Assembly: GCA_964599895.1 (NCBI GenBank) | Contig: CAZRHT010000005.1 | Location: 1 to 64,000 of the forward strand | Direction of reading: 5' to 3' | DNA: 64,000 bases | Origin: UM-FILTER-49-7 sp964599895 | GTDB lineage: Bacteria > Acidobacteriota > Holophagae > Thermotomaculales > Thermotomaculaceae | Part shown: one piece after another, positions 17,267-25,482 of the stretch | Numbering within the stretch: position 1 is the stretch's first letter | Layout: each line of letters opens with the position of its first letter | Notes under the pieces: model-generated | Databases searched by the model: none | Told to the model about the DNA's origin: nothing | What the model saw: the letters and a program-made list of their open reading frames with translations, nothing else | Made by a program: the position numbers and the translations under genes

Positions 17267-18418
17267 TTACCTGATCTTGTCTTTTTGTGCTTTGCAGAAT
17301 GCCTTGATTTTAATGAAATAGAGATCCACCTGCTCCATGCTCCGGGCGATGGCCTTTGAAGCATCCCCGAGGATGTGACGCCCCCACGCGGCCATGACCA
17401 CGTAGCGCCCGTCCGGTGTGATGGTGAAGTTATCAGCAGTCAATGCGCCCCGGCTTCTCTGAACTGTTTTACCGGTTTTTCTCTTTGTCAGGTCAACAAC
17501 CTTGAACAGAGACCCTTTATCGTCCTCAAACTGACAGATCACATAGTTGTCTGCGACAGGGCTGAATGCGACAGTCATTTCCTTTAAACCGGCGGAGAAG
17601 AGGAGGACGCGTTTTTTTTCGATTACACGGCCATTTTTCATATCCAGAAGCAGCAGGGTTCCTTTTCCGTAACTGGCAGCGAGAATCTGCCCATTCCGGG
17701 AGAACGACAGAGAGCAGAACCGCTGCATGAGCGTTGTCTTTGATTGAAACTGGAAAAGCGGCGTCCAGTCCGGCAGTTTCCAGATCGAAATGCTGCCTTT
17801 GTCCGTACTGACGGCCGCAAGTTTTCCCGTGGATGCTACAGCAACGGTTACAATTCGTCGCTTTCCACAACCTTTATGGATGATTTCCTGGCCGGTTCCG
17901 GTGTTGAAAATTGCTATGCCGTTTCCGCCGTCCGGAGTAATCAGGCGGTTGCCGTCCGGGGTCAGTGCGAAAGCCTGGGCGGTGTACAGAGAACGGTTTT
18001 TCCGGATATCTCCGGTGCGGAACAATCGGCGGGTGCCGTGTTCCATGTCATAGAGGGTGATACTGCCATCAATGGCTTTCCACGCAATCGTGTTCCGATC
18101 CGGAAATGCCAGGGAAATAATACCGGTGGCTGCCGGATCTTTCAGTTCGCCGGTGTACATGCTGCTCCATTCTCCGTCGCTTTCACCGGTGGCGTAGATA
18201 GCGATTCGGCCGGTTCTTCCGATGTTCTCCAGCGATGCGCCCTTTTGCAGCTTTCTGAGTTTGTACGCTTTGTAGTTCTGCGGTGAAAACGCCACTGCTG
18301 TCAGAGTCCCGTCAGGCGACATGGCCAACGCGGTGGGAATGTTCGGGTTGAGCAGATTGCCCCCGGTCAGCTGGAGGCTAAAACAAAGAATGGACAGGGC
18401 AGAGATGAAAAATTTCAT
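17267..18418 (-). CDS. Exported WD40/beta-propeller-like protein
   Basis: This 383-residue protein starts with a signal peptide (MKFFISALSILCFSLQLTGG). It then carries about six or seven WD40-like blades, recognisable from repeats such as ALAMSPDGTLTAVAFSP, AFALTPDGNRLITPDGG and SLSFSRNGQILAASYGKG. Such propellers mediate protein contacts and have no visible active site. GGAGG lies four bases before the ATG. It stands alone between the ParA-like gene and lexA, reading away from lexA. A minus-strand TACAAT at 18454-18459 could be its -10 box. Confidence 0.8.
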   Translation of the reverse strand: MKFFISALSILCFSLQLTGGNLLNPNIPTALAMSPDGTLTAVAFSPQNYKAYKLRKLQKGASLENIGRTGRIAIYATGESDGEWSSMYTGELKDPAATGIISLAFPDRNTIAWKAIDGSITLYDMEHGTRRLFRTGDIRKNRSLYTAQAFALTPDGNRLITPDGGNGIAIFNTGTGQEIIHKGCGKRRIVTVAVASTGKLAAVSTDKGSISIWKLPDWTPLFQFQSKTTLMQRFCSLSFSRNGQILAASYGKGTLLLLDMKNGRVIEKKRVLLFSAGLKEMTVAFSPVADNYVICQFEDDKGSLFKVVDLTKRKTGKTVQRSRGALTADNFTITPDGRYVVMAAWGRHILGDASKAIARSMEQVDLYFIKIKAFCKAQKDKIR

Positions 18419-18497
18419 GGAACCTCCGAAGGGGGATCGTTTTTCTCCTGCTTATTGTATCACCGGTTTTCCCCGTCCGGAATTGGAGGTGCTTTTT

Positions 18498-18538
18498 TTC
18501 GATAATTTTCTTGTTTTTTCGTTAAAGTTCGATAAAAT
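18498..18538 (+). promoter_or_regulatory. lexA promoter with TTCG(A/T)TAA direct repeats
   Basis: TTGTTT (18511-18516), a 16-base spacer and TAAAAT (18533-18538) form a plausible promoter. TTCGATAA occurs at 18498 and 18528 and TTCGTTAA at 18518, giving a 10-bp phased direct repeat across the promoter. LexA of some bacterial groups binds direct repeats, so this is a candidate self-regulatory operator. It matches neither the E. coli nor the Bacillus SOS box. Confidence 0.4.
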
Positions 18539-18663
18539 ACAGACAGAAGGAACAAGTGGGGATCAGGCTGACTCGTAATAGAATTCAGAAAAAGCAGGAT
18601 ATGGCCGATCTTTAGCTCGTCTTCATCTTTTCCGGACTTAACCTTGCCTTATCGGAGGTACTG

Positions 18664-19248
18664 ATGGAATTGACTCGAAAGCAACGACAATTGATGGATT
18701 GTGCGCAACGGTTGGTGCGGGAAACCGGCGTATTTCCTACATTGCGTGAACTGGCGGATTGCATGGGAATTCGTTCTGTTTCCACGGTTCATGCCCATAT
18801 CCGTAACCTGCAGGAAAAAGGTGTGACGTTAATGCCGGTGGAGGATGTGCTGAAAACCACTGTTTCTGCTATCACCATTCCCCTCTTTGGCTGGGTAGTA
18901 GCGGGAGTCCCATCGGATGTGTGCGAATTTCAGGAGAATATTGAGGTCCCTGTTACATTGGTTCCCAACCCTGCCCGAACATATGCATTGAGGATTACCG
19001 GGGATTCCATGATTGAAGAACATATTTGTGAAGGGGATATTGTGATTGTGGAAAAACGGGGCACTGCCCGGGATGGAGATATCGTCATTGCACTGGTAAA
19101 TGGGACCGAAACCACAGTAAAACGTTTCCGAAAAGAAGGAAGCCTGGCGGTACTGATCCCGGCTAACCGTGCTATGGCAGCGATTCGCGTGCCATTGGAA
19201 AGTGTCGAAATCCAGGGTGTGGTAATTGGCGTTGTCCGGAAATATTAA
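18664..19248 (+). CDS. lexA: LexA-type SOS repressor
   Basis: This 194-residue protein combines a winged-helix DNA-binding domain (LRELADCMGIRSVSTVHAHI, about 27-46) with an S24 autoprotease domain. The cleavage site Ala80-Gly81 is in WVVAGVP. The catalytic Ser115 is in GDSMIEEH and Lys153 in TTVKRF, all intact. It represses DNA-damage genes until RecA filaments trigger self-cleavage. CGGAGG precedes the ATG. The Y-family polymerase gene 123 bases downstream is a classic LexA target. Confidence 0.94.
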   Translation: MELTRKQRQLMDCAQRLVRETGVFPTLRELADCMGIRSVSTVHAHIRNLQEKGVTLMPVEDVLKTTVSAITIPLFGWVVAGVPSDVCEFQENIEVPVTLVPNPARTYALRITGDSMIEEHICEGDIVIVEKRGTARDGDIVIALVNGTETTVKRFRKEGSLAVLIPANRAMAAIRVPLESVEIQGVVIGVVRKY

Positions 19249-19255
19249 TGGAGAC

Positions 19256-19347
19256 AAGTTTAAGTTTGAGTTTAAGTAAAGACTGGAATCTGGCCATTTG
19301 GTCCTCCTTTCCCTGCTTAATCTCAATCTCAATCTTAAACTTAAACT
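19256..19347. repeat. Intergenic GTTTAA/GTTTGA inverted repeat, copy B
   Basis: The left arm (19256-19276) consists of AAGTTT(A/G) units. The right arm (19316-19347) is the complementary CTTAAACT/CTCAATCT type. The spacer between them is about 40 bases. The arms could pair into a long imperfect hairpin. The element fills the whole gap between lexA and the polymerase gene, so the polymerase leader must run through it. Confidence 0.55.
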
Positions 19348-19371
19348 GCGGGCCGAAGGACCGGAACAGAA

Positions 19372-20487
19372 ATGTTGAACGGGATTGATTCCATATATGC
19401 TCATGTGGACATGGACTCATTTTTTGTATCGGTGGAACTGATCCGCCACCCGGAGTTGCGGGGAAAGCCGGTTGTTGTCGGCGGGGGTCGGGGAAGCCGG
19501 ATGGGGGTAGTGGCTGCGGCCTCTTACGAGGCCCGGGCCTACGGGATCCGTTCCGGTACGTCTATTCTGGAGGCAAAGCGCCGCTGTCCGGGTTTGATAA
19601 TTGTGCATCCGAACCACCTGTTGTACGAAGCAGTTTCTCACAGTGTAATGGCAATTTTGAGAGAGATCACACCGGATGTGCAGGTTTTGTCCGTGGACGA
19701 GGCAGTGTTGGATTTGAGTGGCGTATTGCGCCTGTGGGGATCACCGATGCGGATTGCTGACAGGGTTCATCGGGAAATAGAGCGGGAAGTCGGAGTACCG
19801 TGTTCCATTGGAGTCGCCCGATTTCCCCTTGTGGCCAAACTGGCTTCCAAACTGGCGAAGCGAAATGGCATCTGCATGATATTGCCTCGAAAAGAAACCT
19901 CATTTCTTTATGACCACCGGATTTCCCTGATGCCGGGGGTAGGGCGGATGACGACTGCTTATCTGAAGTATCTGGATGTTTTCACAGTGGGAGAATTGGT
20001 GACACGGGCACCGTTGTTCTGGGAACGTCTGTTGCTCACCCGGCCGGTGGAGAACCCGTTCCCAAAATCGATTTCTTCTGAGTTGACGCTTGACAGAGAT
20101 ATGGAGAACAGGGAAGCGGTGTCGGCCGTACTTCGAACTCTCTGCCGCAAGGTGGCATCGCGAATGAGAAGGAAACATCTGAAGGCGAACGGAATTTCAG
20201 TCCGGATCCGGTACGGTGATTTTCAGGCCTTTGAGCAACACCGGACCCGAACTGAGCTGCGCTATGATTTTGAGGTAATTCGACAGGCAGAAGAATTGTT
20301 CAGTCTTGCAGACTGTCTTTTGTTGCCGATCCGGCTGATCGGTGTCCGCTTGTCTCCTCTCTTCGTGGATGGGGGAAGCCGACCCCTTACGGCGGGTACC
20401 CGGGGACATGCCGTGGCGGCTGTGTACCGAACGATGGATAAAGTTCAGAAAAAATACGGGCGAAATTCACTGTTTCAGGGACGATAG
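19372..20487 (+). CDS. dinB: Y-family DNA polymerase IV (DinB-like)
   Basis: This 371-residue translesion polymerase has palm residues Asp13/Asp15 in HVDMDSFF and Asp109-Glu110 in LSVDEAVLDL. The fingers (VVVGGGRGSRMGVVAAASYEARAYGIRSG) and thumb helix-hairpin-helix (LMPGVGRMTTAYL) are evident. The little-finger domain completes the usual length. No strong ribosome-binding site is seen, and the right arm of an intergenic repeat ends only 24 bases before the ATG. Placement after lexA supports SOS control. A beta-clamp motif at the C-terminus (NSLFQG) is plausible. Confidence 0.93.
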   Translation: MLNGIDSIYAHVDMDSFFVSVELIRHPELRGKPVVVGGGRGSRMGVVAAASYEARAYGIRSGTSILEAKRRCPGLIIVHPNHLLYEAVSHSVMAILREITPDVQVLSVDEAVLDLSGVLRLWGSPMRIADRVHREIEREVGVPCSIGVARFPLVAKLASKLAKRNGICMILPRKETSFLYDHRISLMPGVGRMTTAYLKYLDVFTVGELVTRAPLFWERLLLTRPVENPFPKSISSELTLDRDMENREAVSAVLRTLCRKVASRMRRKHLKANGISVRIRYGDFQAFEQHRTRTELRYDFEVIRQAEELFSLADCLLLPIRLIGVRLSPLFVDGGSRPLTAGTRGHAVAAVYRTMDKVQKKYGRNSLFQGR

Positions 20488-20501
20488 AAACAAGCAGGAA
20501 C

Positions 20502-20524
20502 AAGTTTGAGTTTGAGTTTGAGTC
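20502..20524. repeat. Intergenic GTTTGA repeat, copy C
   Basis: Three to four GTTTGA units run into AGTCCGG just after dinB. The following bases (GGAAAGGG, then a TCTCTGTCTTTTC tract) resemble the interior of the copy at 30256, but no clear right arm is visible. Confidence 0.45.
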
Positions 20525-20600
20525 CGGAAAGGGAAAAGAATGGGTCATTCTCTGTCTTTTCTTTCACGCACGTGTACGTTCACCTTCACTTTTTTTGGCT

Positions 20601-20628
20601 TTTGAAAATTTCCGGATTTTGGTACAAT
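20601..20628 (+). promoter_or_regulatory. Candidate promoter of hrcA-grpE-dnaK-dnaJ
   Basis: TTTGAA or TTGAAA with a 16- or 15-base spacer precedes TACAAT (20623-20628). The -10 box overlaps the first possible ATG of the hrcA frame (20627), so that ATG cannot be used from this promoter. No CIRCE element (TTAGCACTC-N9-GAGTGCTAA) was found nearby. Confidence 0.45.
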
Positions 20629-20668
20629 GCTTCCATTAAGTCTATTGAAAAGGGAGTTGTATAAAAAA

Positions 20669-21718
20669 GTGACGCAGTTGAATGAGAGAGAAGAAGAAGT
20701 CCTGAAAATTCTGATTGAGCAACATATTCACACCCGGGAAGCGTTAAGCTCCGGTGCCGTGGCTGCTAAGTATTCAGAAAACGGCCGTTCCCTCTCCTCC
20801 GCGACTGTACGGAATGTCCTCCATGCGTTGGAAGAAAAGGGCTTTCTGGAAAAGGCTCACCTCTCAGCCGGACGAATTCCGACCCGACAGGGGTTTCGAT
20901 TTTATGTGAATCAACTGGTGGAACAGTATTACCATCTGGAGATGCCGACTGATGCAAAAACCCATCTCACTCGATATATACGGGATATTTCCGATACCCG
21001 TTCGCTGCTGGTGCAATATCTTGATTTCCTGAAGGATGAAACAGGATTCATGTCGCTGCTGGTTTTTCCCAGTCTGTTCAATATGAGATTAACCCGGGTG
21101 GAATTTGTACGATTATCCCCCCGTCGTGTCCTGATGATCGTGACAACTCGGAGCAATCTCTACCGGCAGGTCCTTGTGGAGCTTGATCGGGAGATTTCCT
21201 ACGAAGAACTGATTTCAGTTAATCGCTATTTAAACCGTGAGTTCCCCGGAAAAACACTTTTTCAAATCAGACAGGAGTTGATTCGGGGCATGAAGCAGGG
21301 AGTAGAACAGATTGACCGCCTTGCAAGGCAGATTCTATCATCTTCTTTCCTGGAAATTGAGAGGATGGATGCAGGAGATGACGAGCTGCTGGTTCGGGGG
21401 ATGTCGAACCTGGTATCACAGAAAGAGGGTCAAGATGTTCATCAACTGCAGGGACTGGTGTTCAGTGTAGAAGAGAAACACAGCATTGTGGAGTTGATCA
21501 ATACCTGCATGGATCGGGACGTGACCGTTTTTCTGAGTGGAGAAATAGCGGATGATTATTCCATGATTATTTCACCGTACGGAATTGGAAATGGAATTAA
21601 GGGAGCTTTCGGACTATTGGGACCGGTTTGCATGGACTATCGCCGGATATTTTCCACGATGCGATTGATGACCGGAACGCTGATGAGTGCTATTATGCAG
21701 AAGAATATGAGTAATTGA
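20669..21718 (+). CDS. hrcA: Heat-inducible transcription repressor HrcA
   Basis: This winged-helix repressor of chaperone operons has the typical N-terminus (LNEREEEVLKILIEQHIHTREALSSGAVA), recognition helix region (LSSATVRNVLHALEEKGFL) and AGRIPTRQGFRFYVN signature. The family GAF-like core follows (IVELINTCMDRDVTVFLSGE). The GTG at 20669 is chosen because family proteins begin right before LNER, AGGGAG lies twelve bases upstream, and the upstream ATG at 20627 overlaps a -10 box. About 350 residues. First gene of the chaperone operon. Confidence 0.92.
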   Translation: MTQLNEREEEVLKILIEQHIHTREALSSGAVAAKYSENGRSLSSATVRNVLHALEEKGFLEKAHLSAGRIPTRQGFRFYVNQLVEQYYHLEMPTDAKTHLTRYIRDISDTRSLLVQYLDFLKDETGFMSLLVFPSLFNMRLTRVEFVRLSPRRVLMIVTTRSNLYRQVLVELDREISYEELISVNRYLNREFPGKTLFQIRQELIRGMKQGVEQIDRLARQILSSSFLEIERMDAGDDELLVRGMSNLVSQKEGQDVHQLQGLVFSVEEKHSIVELINTCMDRDVTVFLSGEIADDYSMIISPYGIGNGIKGAFGLLGPVCMDYRRIFSTMRLMTGTLMSAIMQKNMSN

Positions 21719-21749
21719 GAATAGAATGATAGAAGGTAAGGAGCATGAT

Positions 21750-22496
21750 ATGGGGAAGAAAAAGCAAAATGACGTACCTGGAAACGATGCGGGACCTTCC
21801 GAGGATTCGGCCATGGAACCCGTGGAAGCTCCAGATATAATGGAAGCGGACGGTCCGGTTCTTGAAGATGAAATAGAGTTAGTGGAGCCAGTTGAAGAGC
21901 CGGTCGCGAGGTCAGAACATTCTTCTGAATCTGGAGACGCAGACATGATGCCGGATACGGCAGATCTTGCTTATCAAATGGTACAACTGGAGAGAGAAAC
22001 TCACGAGCTGAAAGAAACGCTGCTTCGGAAAATGGCCGAATTCGAAAACCTTAAGAAGCGGACAGCCCGGGAAAAAGAAGAGGCAGTCCGGTACGGTACC
22101 GCTGAAGTCCTGACCCGGCTGCTGGAGGTACTGGACAATTTCGATCGTGCGCTTCTTCTGGAGCCTGATTCAGAAGGCTTTGACGTTCATTCCTTCTATG
22201 AGGGGATGAAATTGATTGCGAAACACCTTCTCGATAGCCTTAAAGGGGAAGGGTTGATGGAAATCAACCCGAAGGGGGAACCGTTTGATCCGTTCTTTCA
22301 CGAAGCTATGATGCGGGAAGCGTCTGCGGAGTTTCCAGATAATACGGTTGTAGAGGTTTTCCAGAAGGGATACAAACTGAAGGATCGGTTGTTACGTCCT
22401 GCCAGGGTAAAGGTGGCTCTCCACCCTGAAAAAGTAGTTGAGCCTGATGAAATTGTCGGTCAGGAGGGAGATGCTCCCGAGGAGAATGAGTCATGA
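21750..22496 (+). CDS. grpE: Nucleotide exchange factor GrpE
   Basis: This DnaK exchange factor has a long acidic, disordered N-terminal extension (about residues 10-60, many Glu, Pro and Asp). The GrpE coiled coil follows (LLRKMAEFENLKKRTAREKEEA), then the beta-domain (GLMEINPKGEPFDPFFHEAM, VVEVFQKGYKLKDRLLRPARVKV). The ATG at 21750 is preferred because AAGGAG lies six bases upstream; an ATG at 21726 lacks a site. Its stop overlaps the dnaK start by four bases. Confidence 0.94.
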   Translation: MGKKKQNDVPGNDAGPSEDSAMEPVEAPDIMEADGPVLEDEIELVEPVEEPVARSEHSSESGDADMMPDTADLAYQMVQLERETHELKETLLRKMAEFENLKKRTAREKEEAVRYGTAEVLTRLLEVLDNFDRALLLEPDSEGFDVHSFYEGMKLIAKHLLDSLKGEGLMEINPKGEPFDPFFHEAMMREASAEFPDNTVVEVFQKGYKLKDRLLRPARVKVALHPEKVVEPDEIVGQEGDAPEENES

Positions 22497-24307
22497 ACTA
22501 TATACTTGGTATTGATCTGGGAACAACCAATAGTTGTGTGGCGATTTTTGAGAACCAGTCCCCCGTGATTGTCCCCAACAAGGAAGGAAGCCGTATCACA
22601 CCTTCAGTGATCGGCTTTACCGAGAAAATGGAGGTTCTGGTAGGCCATATTGCCAGGCGGCAGGCCATCACAAATCCACAGAATACTGTGTTTGGAATCA
22701 AACGTCTGATGGGACGAAAATTTGCTTCTTCAGAAGTGAGCAGCATGCTGAAGACATTACCATTCCGGGTTGTTAAAGCGGAAAACGGGGATGCCTGGGT
22801 TGAGATTATGGAGAAACAGTATTCTCCACAGGAAATATCGGCTCTTATCCTCAAAGATCTGAAGGAAAATGCGGAGCAATATACCGGTACGGAAATAAAA
22901 CAGGCCATTGTAACTGTTCCGGCCTATTTCAACGACGCCCAGCGCCAGGCTACAAAAGATGCCGGAACCATCGCGGGTCTTGAAGTCCTCAGAATCATAA
23001 ATGAACCTACCGCCGCGGCGCTTTCCTACGACAGGGGAAACCTGAAAGGGAAAGTGGCAGTATATGACCTGGGTGGTGGAACATTTGATATTTCGATCCT
23101 GAATATTGAAGAAGGTGTGTACGAGGTATTGTCCACCAGCGGCGATACTTTTCTCGGGGGGGATGATTTTGACCGGCGCATCATTGAGTGGATTGTTCAG
23201 CGATTTATGGATGATACCGGCATTGATCTGACGGAAGACAAGATGGCATTGCAACGGCTTAAAGAAGCTGCTGAGAAGGCGAAATGCGAACTTTCTTCTG
23301 TTATGGAAACAGAAATCAACCTGCCATTCATTGCCGCTGACAACAGCGGACCGAAGCACTTCATTCATACTTTGACCCGCGCGGAATTTGTTTCCCTGGT
23401 TACGGATCTTGTAGATCGGACAATTCCACCCTGTGAAGAGGCCATTCGACTGGCTGGCGTGGAGAAAGGCCAGATTGACCATGTGCTTCTTGTTGGCGGA
23501 CAGAGTCGCACCCCGCTTGTGGTGGAAAAGGTGAAGGAGTTTTTTGAAAAGGACCCCAGAGATGATGTGAATCCTGATGAAGTGGTGGGTATTGGTGCTG
23601 TAATGCAGGGAAGTATTCTCAGCGGTGAGACGAAAGATATTGTCCTTCTGGATATTACTCCCCTGTCTCTGGGGGTCGAAACCAAGGGTGGGTTGTTTGT
23701 CAAATTGATTGAGAGAACCAGCACGATTCCAACCAAAGCCAGTCAAATATTTACGACGGTTGTAGACAACCAGAAAAAAGTTGAAGTGCATGTTTTGCAG
23801 GGAGAGAGTGAGCTTTGCGAAAATAATTTTCCGCTTGCCCGGTTTGAGTTGATTGATATTCCGCCAGCCCCCAAAGGAGCTCCCCGGATTGAGGTCATCT
23901 TTGAGATTGACTCCAACGGCATTGTCAATGTCAGTGCCATAGACCAGGACAGTGGAAAATCTCAGTCAATGCGCATTCGGCCCACCAGCGGGCTGACTGA
24001 AAAGGAAATCAATGGCATAATTGACAAGGCGGCAGCCCGCAGGGATGAAGAACTACGGATTCGGGCACTGGTGGTTGCACGAAACAATCTTGAAGGCCTT
24101 CTGTCTACTACAGAGCGGTCATTTACAGAACATGGGAGGAAAATGCCGACCGACTTCAGCGACGCAATGCGGAACGCCATAGAAAAAGGCAAAGAAGCGA
24201 TGGGGGTAAATGAAATCGAGGTATTGAAAGAGGCCTACGAAGAATTGCAGAAAGTCTCGCGAAAGCTGGGAGAGCTGCTTCTCTATGGCACAACAATGGA
24301 TGATTGA
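22493..24307 (+). CDS. dnaK: Chaperone DnaK (Hsp70)
   Basis: This 604-residue Hsp70 has GIDLGTTNSCVA, DLGGGTFDISIL and the LLVGGQSRTP phosphate and adenosine motifs of the ATPase domain. A substrate-binding domain (DITPLSLGVETKGG) and a short helical lid follow. The usual disordered tail ending in EEVxD is missing: the protein ends in TTMDD, making it about 30 residues shorter than E. coli DnaK. Translationally coupled to grpE. Confidence 0.97.
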   Translation: MNYILGIDLGTTNSCVAIFENQSPVIVPNKEGSRITPSVIGFTEKMEVLVGHIARRQAITNPQNTVFGIKRLMGRKFASSEVSSMLKTLPFRVVKAENGDAWVEIMEKQYSPQEISALILKDLKENAEQYTGTEIKQAIVTVPAYFNDAQRQATKDAGTIAGLEVLRIINEPTAAALSYDRGNLKGKVAVYDLGGGTFDISILNIEEGVYEVLSTSGDTFLGGDDFDRRIIEWIVQRFMDDTGIDLTEDKMALQRLKEAAEKAKCELSSVMETEINLPFIAADNSGPKHFIHTLTRAEFVSLVTDLVDRTIPPCEEAIRLAGVEKGQIDHVLLVGGQSRTPLVVEKVKEFFEKDPRDDVNPDEVVGIGAVMQGSILSGETKDIVLLDITPLSLGVETKGGLFVKLIERTSTIPTKASQIFTTVVDNQKKVEVHVLQGESELCENNFPLARFELIDIPPAPKGAPRIEVIFEIDSNGIVNVSAIDQDSGKSQSMRIRPTSGLTEKEINGIIDKAAARRDEELRIRALVVARNNLEGLLSTTERSFTEHGRKMPTDFSDAMRNAIEKGKEAMGVNEIEVLKEAYEELQKVSRKLGELLLYGTTMDD

Positions 24308-24381
24308 AAAACTGAGAGGAAACAGTCCTTTTCAAGAAATGAATTTGAGAACACACAGCAAAAGAAAGGCAAGGATGAGGG

Positions 24382-25482
24382 ATGAAACGGGATTATTATG
24401 AAGTACTGAGCTGTACCAGAACTGCAACAAGTCAGGAAATAAAGACAGCATACCGAAAACTGGCAGTCCAGTACCATCCGGACCGGAACCCGGACAATCC
24501 GGAAGCGGAAAACAAATTTAAGGAAATTGCCGAGGCCTATGCGGTACTCAGTGATAGCTCCAAGCGGGAAAAGTACGACCGGTATGGCCATAGCGGTTTG
24601 TCTCAGGGCGATATTTCGTACGATTTCAATGATATTTTTGGTGGATTTACAGACATTTTTGACACGCTGTTCGGCGGCGGTGGCAGCAGAAACCATCGTC
24701 AGGGATGGCAGCAGCGGGGGAATGACCTGCAGTACTCCCTTCAGATTTCCTTTGACGAAGCCTACACCGGCATCGAAAAGAAAATCAGGATCAGGAGGCG
24801 GGAGCACTGTCCGGAGTGCGGCGGCAGCGGTGCCAGTCCCGGTACGGGTCGTAAAACCTGCCCCACCTGCAGAGGAAGAGGCAACATACTAATCCGGCAA
24901 GGTTTTTTTACCATGTCCAGGACCTGTTCGACGTGCAATGGGCAGGGAGAAGTGATTGAACATCCCTGTGAAATCTGCCACGGCGAAGGAACGGCCGCAA
25001 ACGATCACGAAGTCACAATCCGGATACCTGCTGGCATCGAAGACGGGGATACGCTCCGGGTAAGAGACAGCGGGGAAGCCGGTCCTCAAGGCGGAATGTA
25101 TGGTGACTTATATATTGTCGTCGGCGTTAAGTCGCACCCTGTATTCAGAAGAAGTGGTGCGGATGTTGGCCTTGAACTCCCAGTTACCTTTTCCATGGCG
25201 GCATTGGGGGGGAAGATGGAAATTCCCACTCCCGGTGGCAGGGCCCAGTTGAAAATTCCCGCAGGAATCCAGTCCGGGACAGTACTGGAGTTGAAAGGAG
25301 AGGGATTTCCCGACATGAATACCGGAAAAAAAGGACGGCTTCTTGCCACAGTTGAGGTAACCACTCCCCATCGGTTAAATGACGAACAGCGAAAATTGTT
25401 TGAGAAACTTCGTGAGGTAGAAGACGAACCTGTATCGGTCTGGGACCGTTTGAAGAGCATGTTTGCCGGAAAATCTGTATGA
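24382..25482 (+). CDS. dnaJ: Chaperone DnaJ (Hsp40)
   Basis: This 366-residue type I co-chaperone stimulates DnaK ATPase. The J-domain carries HPD (VQYHPDRNPDN). A Gly/Phe-rich region follows (DIFGGFTDIFDTLFGGGG), then four zinc motifs (CPECGGSG, CPTCRGRG, CSTCNGQG, CEICHGEG) and the C-terminal substrate domains. AAGGA precedes the ATG. The stop overlaps the next start (ATGA), tying dnaJ to an NrdD-like gene. Confidence 0.96.
   Translation: MKRDYYEVLSCTRTATSQEIKTAYRKLAVQYHPDRNPDNPEAENKFKEIAEAYAVLSDSSKREKYDRYGHSGLSQGDISYDFNDIFGGFTDIFDTLFGGGGSRNHRQGWQQRGNDLQYSLQISFDEAYTGIEKKIRIRRREHCPECGGSGASPGTGRKTCPTCRGRGNILIRQGFFTMSRTCSTCNGQGEVIEHPCEICHGEGTAANDHEVTIRIPAGIEDGDTLRVRDSGEAGPQGGMYGDLYIVVGVKSHPVFRRSGADVGLELPVTFSMAALGGKMEIPTPGGRAQLKIPAGIQSGTVLELKGEGFPDMNTGKKGRLLATVEVTTPHRLNDEQRKLFEKLREVEDEPVSVWDRLKSMFAGKSV

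Noticed and set aside
20627..20629. ATG as hrcA start
   Set aside because: It overlaps a probable -10 box and lacks a ribosome-binding site; the family N-terminus fits the GTG at 20669.
20488..20668. CIRCE element before hrcA
   Set aside because: No TTAGCACTC-N9-GAGTGCTAA or near variant was found by eye.
22757..23791. 344-residue open frame on the minus strand opposite dnaK
   Set aside because: Long antisense frames over dnaK are a known artefact; dnaK on the plus strand is unambiguous.
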